A stretch of DNA of 26,667 nucleotides from JALYTY01 sp964546935. GTDB taxonomy: Bacteria > Vulcanimicrobiota > Vulcanimicrobiia > Vulcanimicrobiales > Vulcanimicrobiaceae. The position numbers were made by a program, and so were the translations under genes. The first letter of the stretch is position 1. The number at the start of each line of letters is the position of its first letter. This document shows, piece by piece, positions 1-8,238 of this stretch. The stretch covers positions 1 through 26,667 of the forward strand of contig CAZJLJ010000039.1 of assembly GCA_964546935.1 (NCBI GenBank). Reading direction: 5' to 3'. Under the pieces are notes generated by a model. The model did not search any database. It was given only the letters and a program-made list of their open reading frames with translations, and was not told the origin of the DNA.

Positions 1-1444
1 AATATCCATTGTCCTTGATGAAAGAAGGGGCCATGACGGCGTCGGACATTCCGTGGATGAGGCGTTTGTCGGCGGGTGCGACCGTCGCTAGAATACCGCC
101 CAGGTCGACGCTATCTTCGCCGGTGACGAAGTAATACGGTGTAAGACGTACGCGCGCATCGAACATGCGGATGTCGTCGTTTTCGCGATCGAGGTAAGGC
201 ATGCGAATCCGTTTGCCTTTGTGGAAGCGCTGCAGAATGTACGGCGTGCGATCGAAGGACTTCAGCCCCTCGTCGATTGCGGCGCGCCACTCTTCTTTCG
301 TAAGGTCGTTTGCGATCTTCACACCGCGAGAACCCCATGCGAGTTCGGAGAATCCCGACGGTTTCACAACCCAATCGCGTTCGCTCTTGCCCAGCTCGAG
401 GAGTTGATGCCAATCCGAAACCGGTTCGCCCGCGGCTTCGAGTCCCGCGATGACGGCCTGCGGCGGTAACGGACGAGGATCGAGGACCCACGTCTGCGGG
501 AACATCGTGCTCAAACGCTGGTAAATCGCCTTTCCGTCTTTGCCGAGTTCGGCTTGCCACAGCTTGCGCAACGCCGGATGGTGAAAAAGCGCGAACGCAA
601 GTTTTTCTTCCAACGCAGCTTTGGGCGGCGGCGTAATTTTTACCCGATTGTGGCGCGCCGCATAAAACATCAGCTCTTGCTTCGGAACGTTCAACAAATC
701 GAAGAGCTCGAAATTACGATAGATCGCATCGAGCTTCTCTTCACGTCCGTCTTCGAAACGAACGAAAAGCGCTTCTTCGGTGAAGACGATCTGCTGCGGG
801 GCAACGACGTGCGCGTTGATCAGATCGGTCCGATTTGCGGCGTCGGCGAGCCATCGCATTTCATTGCGGTAATCGCCCGATTCATCGGAAACAACGATCG
901 CTACCGTCGGGCGCTCGACCCCAGTTGCGTGTTGCACCATCCTAGCAAAGCCGCGCGGCATGCCTTCGACGCCGCCGATGGACTCGATGCCCGCTTTGCA
1001 GTACGCCTCCATCATCGCGCCGACAAATCCCATTCCGCCGGGAACCGAATCGAGCTCCGATGCAATGAATCCGCTGTCGGTTAAGATGAGATCCGGGCGA
1101 AAGACGCCGGGCAGTTCTTGCTTGAAACGGTTTTGCCGTTCCAGACGAATGATGTGTTCGGGCTTTCCGCGATCCAAGTACTCGGCTATAAACGCCGGAG
1201 CGGTACCGCGAGCGCTTCGGTTGTAGAGATTATTGAGCGCGCGATAGTATGCAAGCAGGTCGGTGCCGATTCGCTCGATTTCAGCCACGGTTTTCGGCGC
1301 CAATGCAAACGGCTCGGGGCTTACGCGCCACGGGATTCGCGCATGCTCGTCTTCCGTTTTAAAAAGACCGGGCGGAATCGTATCGTGGATGAATTGCGCT
1401 TGCTCGCGAGCCGTGAGGTTCGGAACGGTTGCCGTACAGGGCAT
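1..1444 (-). CDS. ATP-grasp-like protein of unknown substrate, C-terminus cut by window edge
   Basis: Reading the complement gives one open frame of 481 codons that runs off the left edge, so the C-terminus is missing. The start is the ATG at 1444; an in-frame stop lies six codons upstream, so no earlier start is possible, and an AGGAG stands 12 bases before it. The segment DWVVKPSG...AWGSRGVKI near residues 355-375, followed by YILQRFHKGKRIRM, resembles the nucleotide-binding half of ATP-grasp enzymes, with a lysine in VKPSG and a glycine-rich loop after it. Earlier stretches (ELDSVPGGMGF near residue 140, AIYRNFELFDLL near 245) recall glutathionylspermidine-synthase-like or circularly permuted ATP-grasp proteins. 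This family call is from memory and tentative; the substrate is not predictable. The gene is transcribed away from the molybdopterin cluster and does not belong to it. Confidence 0.6.
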   Translation of the reverse strand, partial: MPCTATVPNLTAREQAQFIHDTIPPGLFKTEDEHARIPWRVSPEPFALAPKTVAEIERIGTDLLAYYRALNNLYNRSARGTAPAFIAEYLDRGKPEHIIRLERQNRFKQELPGVFRPDLILTDSGFIASELDSVPGGMGFVGAMMEAYCKAGIESIGGVEGMPRGFARMVQHATGVERPTVAIVVSDESGDYRNEMRWLADAANRTDLINAHVVAPQQIVFTEEALFVRFEDGREEKLDAIYRNFELFDLLNVPKQELMFYAARHNRVKITPPPKAALEEKLAFALFHHPALRKLWQAELGKDGKAIYQRLSTMFPQTWVLDPRPLPPQAVIAGLEAAGEPVSDWHQLLELGKSERDWVVKPSGFSELAWGSRGVKIANDLTKEEWRAAIDEGLKSFDRTPYILQRFHKGKRIRMPYLDRENDDIRMFDARVRLTPYYFVTGEDSVDLGGILATVAPADKRLIHGMSDAVMAPSFIKDNGY

Positions 1445-1467
1445 GGAAAAGGCGTACTCCTAGTTAG

Positions 1468-1488
1468 CCCCGACAACAACCGTCGGGG
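1468..1488. other. Perfect 7-bp stem-loop between minus-strand genes
   Basis: CCCCGAC and GTCGGGG form a 7-bp stem around a 7-base loop, followed on the plus strand by ATTTTGGG. It lies 24 bases upstream of the start of the minus-strand ATP-grasp-like gene and 90 bases beyond the end of the minus-strand secreted-protein gene. On the minus strand it has no U-tract after it, so it is not a convincing intrinsic terminator in the direction of the genes; it may be a leader hairpin. Confidence 0.35.
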
Positions 1489-1577
1489 ATTTTGGGATTG
1501 CTAAACGCTATATAGCGACGTCGCATAACTCTCACTGTAATTCCCACCGCGCGGCAGAAGTTGCAGCGACCGTCCGC

Positions 1578-1964
1578 CTACTTGATGGTGACGGCCCCCG
1601 GCGTCAGCAAGGCGCTTTCTATGTGGACGGCGCCGCCGGCGTACACGAGGGTCAAGTGGAGGGTTCCTTGGAGGCCGAGCTGGGCAAGCTCGACGTTCTC
1701 GAGCACCCGAGAGGGCCCGTCCCCGGCGATGAAACGCATCGTGCTGTCCCTCGAGAAGGATCCGCCCGAGGCGCTGAAATGGCCTTGGACGTTAAGGGCC
1801 AGGGCATTTCCGGCATTCCGCGCGGGCTCGCCGTTGACACAGTAGCCTATCGTCACGGGTGTCCCGCGGACCATAAGCGTTTCGCGGGAACAATGTTCTT
1901 GAGCGCTTGCCACGGACGGGAAGATGGCGAGGAGCGCTGCGACAACCATGGACGAGGTGCTCAT
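1578..1964 (-). CDS. Small secreted protein, unknown function
   Basis: The frame is open further upstream, but the ATG at 1964 places a typical signal peptide at the N-terminus: a hydrophobic stretch MVVAALLAIF followed by the cleavage-like site SVASA-QEHC. The product is 128 residues, about 103 after cleavage, with two cysteines (EHC and GYC) that could form a disulfide in the periplasm. The rest is rich in small and hydrophobic residues and looks like a beta-rich domain. I do not recognise the family. No clear ribosome binding site precedes the ATG. The gene is divergent from the HAD phosphatase, with only about 76 bases between the starts, so both promoters must lie in that short space. 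Confidence 0.55.
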   Translation of the reverse strand: MSTSSMVVAALLAIFPSVASAQEHCSRETLMVRGTPVTIGYCVNGEPARNAGNALALNVQGHFSASGGSFSRDSTMRFIAGDGPSRVLENVELAQLGLQGTLHLTLVYAGGAVHIESALLTPGAVTIK

Positions 1965-2040
1965 CTTGAGACGAAACGATTCGATTGCGCCAAACGTCGC
2001 ACCCGCCACAAATCGATTGACTCCAAGCGTTAAGCTTAGT

Positions 2041-2859
2041 GTGGTGCCCAGCATCGATCTCATAGCCTTAGACCTCGACGGAACGCTGTTAACCGCCGGT
2101 GATGAAATATCGCCGGCTAATCGTGCAGCCATCCGCGACTCCCTTGCAGCCGGCGTTCGCGTGGTCCTTGTTACCGGCCGCGGAGCCGATACCCCGGCTC
2201 ACATCGCACGTGACCTTGGGCTCAATTTGCCCGTAATCTGCTGTCACGGTGCGCTAACGAAAGATTTCGTCTCCGGAAAAGTTCTCGGACACATTCCGAT
2301 TCCGTTGAAATACGCAAAACCGATGATCGAGTTTGCGGAACAGAACGGCTTGGATACCGCCGTTTACGTTGGAGAGCATTTTCATCGTTTGAAAGGCACG
2401 CGTCCATATATGGACGACATGCTTGGACCGAATTGGCTCGACATTCCGTCGTTTGGACAGATTTTGCATAGCGCGCCGACGTTCATCAGGTTTCTCGGCC
2501 ACGATGCGGTTACGGCGATCCGTGAAACGTTCTCGGATCTTCCGGTCCATTTCAAATACGAAACGTGGGGCGATTTCGAAGAGCTCGCGGTGACGAGCTT
2601 GGAAGCGACGAAGAAAAATGCGCTCGCGAATCTTTGCGACGATTTGCAAATTTCACGTGCCAACGTGCTGGCGATCGGCGATTCACGCAACGACGTCCCG
2701 ATGTTACGCTGGGCCGGTGTGGGCATTGCGATGGGAAATGCACTTCCCGAGGTAAAGCAGGCCGTAAAGTACGTCACCGAAACGAACGAGGAAGACGGCG
2801 TTGCATCGGCAATCCGGCGGTACGTGTTGAATCCGTTGGATCAAGAGAAAACAGCCTAG
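2041..2859 (+). CDS. HAD-superfamily (Cof/IIB-type) phosphatase
   Basis: This is a 272-residue HAD hydrolase, the usual length for Cof-type sugar-phosphate or nucleotide phosphatases of the cytosol. Motif I is DLDGT (nucleophile and acid/base aspartates, near residue 9), motif II is VLVTGRG (near 46), the motif III lysine is in EATKKNAL (near 190), and motif IV is GDSRNDVPML (near 213). The middle part is the larger C2-type cap. The frame is open back to 1924, but the conserved fold begins just after the two GTG codons at 2041 and 2044; an upstream start would overlap the divergent secreted-protein gene. No strong Shine-Dalgarno is visible, so the start is uncertain by a few codons. It is the first gene of the run that ends with moaA, but its substrate is unknown. 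Confidence 0.85.
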   Translation: MVPSIDLIALDLDGTLLTAGDEISPANRAAIRDSLAAGVRVVLVTGRGADTPAHIARDLGLNLPVICCHGALTKDFVSGKVLGHIPIPLKYAKPMIEFAEQNGLDTAVYVGEHFHRLKGTRPYMDDMLGPNWLDIPSFGQILHSAPTFIRFLGHDAVTAIRETFSDLPVHFKYETWGDFEELAVTSLEATKKNALANLCDDLQISRANVLAIGDSRNDVPMLRWAGVGIAMGNALPEVKQAVKYVTETNEEDGVASAIRRYVLNPLDQEKTA

Positions 2860-2867
2860 GAGAACCC

Positions 2868-3128
2868 GTGCAATCACAGCAGTCCCCGTCGCCTGAATAC
2901 GAAGCGCGCCTGCGCAAGATTCTCGCCGATCGCGATTGGCAAAGCCTTCGTGAATTTGCCCGCGCCGAGAATCAAGTTCCCGACGACGTTTACGAAAAAG
3001 ATCAGCACTTTTGGGAAGTGCTCTTGAACAAGCTGATCTGCAATCGCCTCGATATGCTCAGCGAGCATGAAGCGGCGCGCGCGTGGCTGGGTGAGCGTGG
3101 ATATTCAACCGATCTCGGCGGATACTAG
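2868..3128 (+). CDS. Small acidic hypothetical protein
   Basis: The start is GTG at 2868, with a good TAGGAG ribosome binding site at 2857-2862 that overlaps the stop of the HAD gene. The product is 86 residues, charged and probably mostly helical, with repeated Glu/Arg/Asp and no cysteine pairs, signal peptide or membrane segment. It starts 8 bases after the HAD gene and overlaps moaD by about 32 bases, so it is almost certainly co-transcribed with both. I do not recognise the family. Its place directly before moaD makes a link with cofactor synthesis possible but unproven. Confidence 0.7.
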   Translation: MQSQQSPSPEYEARLRKILADRDWQSLREFARAENQVPDDVYEKDQHFWEVLLNKLICNRLDMLSEHEAARAWLGERGYSTDLGGY

Positions 3129-3378
3129 CGCCCTCCGCGTCTCGGTTCTCGCCTTCGCTCGCGTGCGCGAGCTGATGGGCGGCGACGGCTTTGCATTCGA
3201 GTTTCGTCATGGTGCGACGCTGCGCGACTGCTGGGCCGAATTGGTGGAACGTTTTCCTGCGCTTGCGCCACTACAGAGTTCAACTCGCATTGCGAAAAAC
3301 GGGCGGTTGGAGAGTTTGGATTCCATCATCGAAGATGGTGACGAGATTGCACTGCTGCCGCCCGTAGGCGGCGGATAG
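3097..3378 (+). CDS. moaD: MoaD, molybdopterin synthase sulfur carrier subunit
   Basis: MoaD is the ubiquitin-like small subunit of molybdopterin synthase; its C-terminal glycine is adenylated and thiocarboxylated and then gives sulfur to cyclic pyranopterin monophosphate. The frame shows the family pattern: VSVLAFARVREL at the start of the fold, EDGDEIALLPPVGGG at the end, finishing exactly on glycines. No start codon lies after the end of the upstream gene, so translation must begin inside that gene at GTG 3097 or 3091 (or ATG 3067). This gives a product of about 93 residues with a short N-terminal extension and an overlap of about 32 bases. moaE follows after 4 bases, as expected for the two synthase subunits. 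Confidence 0.88.
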   Translation: MDIQPISADTSALRVSVLAFARVRELMGGDGFAFEFRHGATLRDCWAELVERFPALAPLQSSTRIAKNGRLESLDSIIEDGDEIALLPPVGGG

Positions 3379-3382
3379 CTCG

Positions 3383-3799
3383 ATGTTCGCGATTGTAACC
3401 GAAGCGATTGATCCACGCGCTCTCGAAGCAGCCGTGCGCACGGATTCGTGCGGCGGAATCGTAACCTTTTTGGGCGTCGTACGCGACCGCGCGAACGACG
3501 GTGAAGCGGTAAACGGGCTTTCCTACGAAGCTTACGATTCTATGGCATGCGAGGAGTTCCGGCGGGTTGCGGAAGAGGCGCGAGAACGTTTCGGCGACGT
3601 AAACCTCGCCATCGTCCATCGCATCGGAGATCTGGCCGTCGGCGAAATCGCAGTTGCCGTCGTTGCCGCGTCGCGTCACCGAGCGGCTGCGTTCGATGCG
3701 TGCGAGTTCGCGATCGATGCCGTAAAAGCGCGTGCTCCTATTTGGAAAAAGGAACGCTACCTCGACGGTTCGGGTTCGTGGGTGGCAAATGAGTGTTGA
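3383..3799 (+). CDS. moaE: MoaE, molybdopterin synthase catalytic subunit
   Basis: This is the large subunit of molybdopterin synthase, which inserts two sulfurs into cyclic pyranopterin monophosphate using MoaD thiocarboxylate. The 138 residues match the family in length and motifs: CGGIVTFLGVVRD near residues 23-35, LSYEAYDSMA near 46-55, IVHRIGDLAVGEIAV near 74-88, SRHRAAAFDACEFAID near 94-109, and the lysine-rich APIWKKE near 115-121, which carries the active-site lysines. It starts 4 bases after moaD and its end overlaps the next gene by 11 bases, so the three are co-translated. Confidence 0.95.
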   Translation: MFAIVTEAIDPRALEAAVRTDSCGGIVTFLGVVRDRANDGEAVNGLSYEAYDSMACEEFRRVAEEARERFGDVNLAIVHRIGDLAVGEIAVAVVAASRHRAAAFDACEFAIDAVKARAPIWKKERYLDGSGSWVANEC

Positions 3800-4508
3800 G
3801 CTTTTCCGCTTAAACGGAAAAGATAACGACATTGCGGTGCTTTATTACGCGCCGCGGCGTCCGCGCAATGTTACGCTCGTCGCCGGACACGGCTATTCTT
3901 CGAGCAAGCACAATCTCGATTTGCTTTGCGCGTTTCTTTCGAGCCATGGCTTCGCTGTTTACAATTTCGACTTTCCGGGCCACAAGTTGGGCTCCAGCGG
4001 CGGCATCCTTCGGGGAATCGACTCTTGCATCGACGCCATGAGCACCGTCATGGAGTTTGCCCGCGATCGTTCGCCCGGCTCAGTGCTGACGCTCGGACAT
4101 AGCATGGGAGCAATGACCGCAATCTTAACCGCCGCAATGAATAACGAAATCGATGGCGTTATCGCAATTGCAACCGGCTACGGGCGGCCAACCGCGCTCT
4201 CGACGTTGCGGGCTGCCGGCGCGACGGATTTCCGCTCCTCTTATGTTGACGGTGTAGATTTGCCGACGCTCGTCGAAGGGGTAGACGGTTATTACGAACG
4301 GCTGCTTCGCAATTTGGAAGGCCGGCCGCAGCTCTATGTTGCCGCCTCGCACGACGCGATGGTAAATACGGCAAGTGTGCTAGAACTTTACGAACGTGCA
4401 CCACATCCCAAGCATTTTACAACCATCGAAAGCGATCATACCTATGCCGGCGAACACGCGCGCGGTGAGGTATTGCAATGGCTGAACAAACTGTATCCTC
4501 GCGGTTGA
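3789..4508 (+). CDS. Alpha/beta-hydrolase fold protein
   Basis: A 239-residue alpha/beta hydrolase, cytosolic (no signal peptide). The oxyanion-side motif VAGHGYSSSKHN is near residues 33-44, the nucleophile elbow is LGHSMG near 101-106 (serine nucleophile), a candidate acid is in AASHDAMVN near 197, and the catalytic histidine is in ESDHTYAG near 220. The FDFPGHKLGSSGG stretch is typical of serine aminopeptidase S33 or monoglyceride-lipase-like hydrolases. The ATG at 3789 is inside the end of moaE, and the end overlaps the moeB-like gene by 31 bases, so it is fixed in the cluster by translational coupling. The family does not reveal the substrate, and no role in molybdopterin synthesis is established for it. 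Confidence 0.85.
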   Translation: MSVELFRLNGKDNDIAVLYYAPRRPRNVTLVAGHGYSSSKHNLDLLCAFLSSHGFAVYNFDFPGHKLGSSGGILRGIDSCIDAMSTVMEFARDRSPGSVLTLGHSMGAMTAILTAAMNNEIDGVIAIATGYGRPTALSTLRAAGATDFRSSYVDGVDLPTLVEGVDGYYERLLRNLEGRPQLYVAASHDAMVNTASVLELYERAPHPKHFTTIESDHTYAGEHARGEVLQWLNKLYPRG

Positions 4509-5611
4509 GGCTCGCCGGACGACCGGAATTGCGGCGTTACAGCCGCCACCTGCTGATTCCGGAAGTCGGCCTCGCCGGTCAAGAACGCCTTGCGGCGGCG
4601 CGGGTACTGGTTGTTGGCGCCGGTGGTCTGGGGTCTCCGGTTCTGCAATATCTTGCCGCGGCGGGTGTAGGACGCATCGGCGTAATGGACGACGACACCG
4701 TCGATGAAACGAATCTCCAGCGTCAGACGATTTTCGCAACGAGCGACATCGGGCGGCGCAAAGCTGAAGTTGCTGCAGATTTTGTTCATGCGCTGAATCC
4801 CGGCGTGGGGGTCGATGCCATTCCGGTGCGCTTCGATGAATCGAATGCCCGCGAGTTGACGCGCTTGTACGATGTGGTCGTCGATTGCACCGATCGTTTT
4901 CCAACGCGTTATCTAATCAATGATGCATGCGTTCTGGAGGGCAAACCCGACGTGTACGCGTCGATTTTTCGCTTCGACGGACAGGTCAGCGTTTTTGGCT
5001 ACGAAGGCGGCCCGTGTTATCGCTGTCTCTATCCGCAAGCGCCACCGGCGGGCAGCGTTCCGACGTGCGCCGAAGGCGGCGTCCTCGGTGTTCTTGCGGG
5101 ACTTGTCGGTGCGTGGCAAGCCAACGAAGCCCTGAAGGTTTTGCTTGGCATCGGTGACGTGCTCGCGGGCCGTTTGCTGCTGGTCGATAGTTTGGGCGGC
5201 GGAACGCGAAGCGTTGCGTTCGATCGCGATCCCGATTGCGTATTGTGCGGACGCGCGCCGTCAATTACCGATGCGCATTACGTTGATGAAGAGGACGTTT
5301 TCGACGAAAGTGAAGTCGACGTCGCTGACTTGGACGAGATGCTTTCTGAATCGCTTTTACTCGACGTTCGCGAGCCCCACGAAATCGTTCTGGGGGTGGT
5401 GGACGGCGCACTCCAGATTCCGGCCTCGGAGTTGGAAGCGCGCTTGCACGAACTCGACAGCGCGCGCTCTTACGTTGTTGCGTGCCGCGTAGGAACGAAA
5501 TCCCGCTGGGCGGTTCAGCGTTTGCGTGATGCCGGGTTCACGCGGGTAAGACATCTTCGCGGCGGGCTGCTAGCATACGCCGCCGCACGCTCGGAATTCG
5601 AGTTTTTCTAA
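4478..5611 (+). CDS. moeZ: MoeB/MoeZ-like adenylyltransferase fused to rhodanese
   Basis: This ThiF-family E1-like enzyme adenylates the C-terminal glycine of a ubiquitin-like sulfur carrier, here most likely the MoaD encoded nearby. The N-terminal domain (residues 1-260) has GAGGLGS at 47-53 for ATP, NLQRQ at 79-83, DCTDRF at 136-141, a cysteine in PTCAEGG at 197, and two CxxC pairs (180/183 and 254/257) that bind zinc. The C-terminal rhodanese domain (about 285-377) has LLDVREP and an intact active-site cysteine at 336 in ACRVGTKS, so it should carry persulfide sulfur. This architecture is that of MoeZ/MoeBR and eukaryotic MOCS3, which do both adenylation and sulfuration. It could also serve another carrier such as ThiS. 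Confidence 0.93.
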   Translation: MAEQTVSSRLRLAGRPELRRYSRHLLIPEVGLAGQERLAAARVLVVGAGGLGSPVLQYLAAAGVGRIGVMDDDTVDETNLQRQTIFATSDIGRRKAEVAADFVHALNPGVGVDAIPVRFDESNARELTRLYDVVVDCTDRFPTRYLINDACVLEGKPDVYASIFRFDGQVSVFGYEGGPCYRCLYPQAPPAGSVPTCAEGGVLGVLAGLVGAWQANEALKVLLGIGDVLAGRLLLVDSLGGGTRSVAFDRDPDCVLCGRAPSITDAHYVDEEDVFDESEVDVADLDEMLSESLLLDVREPHEIVLGVVDGALQIPASELEARLHELDSARSYVVACRVGTKSRWAVQRLRDAGFTRVRHLRGGLLAYAAARSEFEFF

Positions 5612-5625
5612 ACGCAGATTTTTTG

Positions 5626-6477
5626 ATGAAGAAGAAGCCTTTGGGAAAAACGGGCGTCGACTTGCCGGTTATCGGGCAAGGCACCTGGGATGTGCCGGAA
5701 CGCGGTGCGCGAGCGGAAGAGGCGAAGCGCGCGATCCGACGCGGCATCGAACTCGGAATGACCCATCTTGATACGGCGGAGATGTACGGTTCCGGGGCGG
5801 TCGAAGAGTTGCTCGGCGAGGCGATCGCCGGGATTCCTCGCGAATCGCTCTTCATCACCAGCAAAGTCTTGCCGAGCAACGCGAGCTACAAAAAGACATT
5901 GCAAGCGTTCGAACGTACGTTGAAGCGGCTCCGCACGGATTACCTCGACTGTTACTTGCTGCATTGGCCTAGCTCCGATCCGCTGGAAGAAACGATGCGT
6001 GCCTTCACGCAACTCGTGCAAGACGGAAAAACACGGTTCGTCGGCGTGAGCAACTTCGATGTCGATGAGATGTTCGAAGCGCAAAAACTATTGGATCCCA
6101 TTCCGTTGGCATGCAATCAAGTGTTGTACCACTTGCACGAACGGGGCATCGAGCACCGGCTGATCCCCGAGGCAGAGGCGGCCGGAATTGCGATTGTCGC
6201 CTATACGCCGTTCGGGCGCGGGCGCTTTCCCGCACGGGCCGCGCGCGAAGACGGCGTGCTTGCAACGATTGCCAAGAAACATGGCGCGACGCCGCGACAG
6301 GTGATTCTTGCGTTCCTCATTCGCCACTCGAACGTCTTCACGATTCCGAAAGCCTCGCGCATCGAGCATGTGGTCGAAAATGCCGGAGCCGCGGAGCTTA
6401 TTCTAGACGACCAAGATATCGCCGCGATCGACGCGGCGTTTCCGGTGGGTGATGAAACTCCTCTCGCAACGCTCTAG
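5626..6477 (+). CDS. Aldo/keto reductase
   Basis: A 283-residue NADPH-dependent aldo/keto reductase of the TIM-barrel family, predicted cytosolic. The full catalytic tetrad is visible: Asp49 and Tyr54 in HLDTAEMYGSG, Lys80 in FITSKVLPS and His113 in YLLHWPSS. The cofactor-binding C-terminus includes IPKASRIEHVVENAGA. The ATG at 5626 is preferred over the adjoining TTG at 5623, giving MKKKPLGKTG, the usual first strand. It follows the moeZ-like gene by 14 bases and overlaps queG by 26 bases. The natural substrate cannot be read from the sequence. Confidence 0.92.
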   Translation: MKKKPLGKTGVDLPVIGQGTWDVPERGARAEEAKRAIRRGIELGMTHLDTAEMYGSGAVEELLGEAIAGIPRESLFITSKVLPSNASYKKTLQAFERTLKRLRTDYLDCYLLHWPSSDPLEETMRAFTQLVQDGKTRFVGVSNFDVDEMFEAQKLLDPIPLACNQVLYHLHERGIEHRLIPEAEAAGIAIVAYTPFGRGRFPARAAREDGVLATIAKKHGATPRQVILAFLIRHSNVFTIPKASRIEHVVENAGAAELILDDQDIAAIDAAFPVGDETPLATL

Positions 6478-7621
6478 CGTCGCGGTGCTCCGCGAACGTT
6501 TGCAAATGCGCGCACGCGAATTAGGCATTGCCGAATTGCGTGTCGCACCGGCGTACTCAGATGAAGAATCGCAGGAACGGATGCGCCGTTCTTTTGCTCG
6601 CGGCGATCTTGCGACGTGGGGATACGACGATGGGTACGCAAGAACCGCGGCCGATCCGCAGCAAGTTTTAGCCGGAGCGCGCAGCGTCATCTGCATCGCC
6701 GTTCCTTATGCCACACCCACGCCGGCGCGCGACCATCTGCAGGGCCGCGTCTCCAACTACGCGTGGTCGAACGATTATCACCGCCGCGTCAGATCGATGC
6801 TTGGTGAACTCGCTGCAATCGTCGACGAGGCCGCGGGCGAACCCGCTACCGCGATCGCGTGCGATACGAAACCGATCGCGGAACGGGCTTTCGCCGCACG
6901 CGCGGGAATCGGTTGGGTTGGAAAACACACGAATCTAATCTCCCCGAAGTACGGTTCGTTCGTATTTTTGGGCGAAATCGTTACGACGCTCGACCTGAAT
7001 GCAGACGCGCCCGTGAAGAAAACGTGTGGCGCCTGCCGCCGCTGCGTCGACGCGTGCCCCACCGGGGCGCTACGCGGCGACTACACCATCGATGCGACAC
7101 GCTGCATCGCCGATCTCACGCAGCGCACGGATGCGATTCCACGCGATCTTCGGCCGTATATCGGAGATTGGGTTTGGGGCTGCGATCTTTGCCAACTCGC
7201 ATGCCCGCCTACGGCGCTTGCGGGCACGCAAGGGGGTGAACCCGCGTTGCCCCGCGATCCATCGATGGCTACTCCGCGGCTGATTGAGCTATTGCAACTG
7301 CGCAGCGGAGAATTCAAACGCCGTTTCGCGCCGACCGCGATGGGTTGGCGTGGCGCAGCGGTGTTGCGGCGCAACGCCGCGGTAGCGTTAGGAAACGCGT
7401 TGGATCGCTCGACTGTCCCGGCGCTCGCTCGCGCTCTTGCCGGCGATCCGCATCCCATGGTCCGCGGCCACGTAGCGTGGGCGCTCGGCCGCATCGGCTC
7501 GAAGGCTGCCATCGATGCTTTGCGCGCCTGTTCGTCCAGCGAGACCGATGCCGGCGTAGTAGAAGAGATTGACGCCGCTTTGGAAACCTATCGTACAGTT
7601 CGCCCGTTAGGAAGGTCATGA
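6452..7621 (+). CDS. queG: QueG, epoxyqueuosine reductase
   Basis: QueG is the cobalamin-dependent iron-sulfur enzyme that reduces epoxyqueuosine to queuosine in the anticodon of GUN tRNAs. The 389-residue frame shows the catalytic aspartate (Asp138 in ACDTKPIAERA), the cofactor-side RAGIGWVGKHTNLI at 150-163, and two 4Fe-4S cluster motifs: CGACRRCVDACP (Cys192, 195, 198, 202) and Cys218 with CDLCQLAC (Cys244, 247, 251). The C-terminal third carries alpha-helical HEAT-type repeats (ALARALAGDPHPMVRGHVAW), the tRNA-binding part. Start ATG 6452 (a GTG lies one codon earlier) is inside the aldo/keto reductase gene, and the stop overlaps the next start as ATGA. No other queuosine gene is in the window. 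Confidence 0.95.
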   Translation: MKLLSQRSSVAVLRERLQMRARELGIAELRVAPAYSDEESQERMRRSFARGDLATWGYDDGYARTAADPQQVLAGARSVICIAVPYATPTPARDHLQGRVSNYAWSNDYHRRVRSMLGELAAIVDEAAGEPATAIACDTKPIAERAFAARAGIGWVGKHTNLISPKYGSFVFLGEIVTTLDLNADAPVKKTCGACRRCVDACPTGALRGDYTIDATRCIADLTQRTDAIPRDLRPYIGDWVWGCDLCQLACPPTALAGTQGGEPALPRDPSMATPRLIELLQLRSGEFKRRFAPTAMGWRGAAVLRRNAAVALGNALDRSTVPALARALAGDPHPMVRGHVAWALGRIGSKAAIDALRACSSSETDAGVVEEIDAALETYRTVRPLGRS

Positions 7622-8238
7622 GACGAGTTCTTCTTGCTTTTACCCTCGCTGTATCGTGCGTTCCGTTGCCTACCCAGGCCGGTGACGATCTACTCGCGCG
7701 CGCCGCTGCGGTAAATCCGAGTCTACATTCGTATATGGCGACGATGCATGCGCACGTGGCGCTCAAATCATTTCCGTTTCTTTCGACGGATTTGAGCGGA
7801 ACCTATTACCACAAAGACCCGAACAAAGACAAACTCGAAATCACGAGCGGCTTGCCGGGTTTGGCAAAGCAGTTCAGCAAGCTGTACCCGCACTTAGTTA
7901 CCCCCGCGCAGTGGGCTGACGTCTTCGACGTCTCGAAGACCAGCGACGATGGCAAGCTAACTACTTACAAGCTCGTGCCGAAGAAGCGCGGTAATATCGA
8001 TCACATAGACGCGACGATCAGTGATAAGGATGCCGTAGTCACGTCGATGACGTGGCACTATTATAACGGTGGAACCGCTTCGATGAACAACTCGTACTCG
8101 GTGGTCGACGGCAATCAGGTCGTTACAGCGCAAACCGGCAGCGTAGATGAGCCCGCTTACAAAGGCGACATCGATACGAAACTGGATAATTATAAATTGA
8201 ATCCCTCGATATCGGACTCGATCTTTCAGGAGCAGTAG
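7618..8238 (+). CDS. Secreted LolA-like protein, unknown function
   Basis: The 206-residue product starts with a clear signal peptide (MRRVLLAFTLAVSCVPLPTQA, about 21 residues, then GDDLL). The mature part has alternating strands such as MATMHAHVALKSFPF and DLSGTYYHKDPNKDKLEI, reminiscent of LolA-type or outer-membrane-lipoprotein-sorting folds, which bind lipid or acyl chains in the periplasm. That similarity is a pattern impression rather than a motif match. It overlaps queG by 4 bases and moaA by 1 base, so it is translated from the same message as cytosolic cofactor enzymes although its product is exported. Confidence 0.65.
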   Translation: MRRVLLAFTLAVSCVPLPTQAGDDLLARAAAVNPSLHSYMATMHAHVALKSFPFLSTDLSGTYYHKDPNKDKLEITSGLPGLAKQFSKLYPHLVTPAQWADVFDVSKTSDDGKLTTYKLVPKKRGNIDHIDATISDKDAVVTSMTWHYYNGGTASMNNSYSVVDGNQVVTAQTGSVDEPAYKGDIDTKLDNYKLNPSISDSIFQEQ

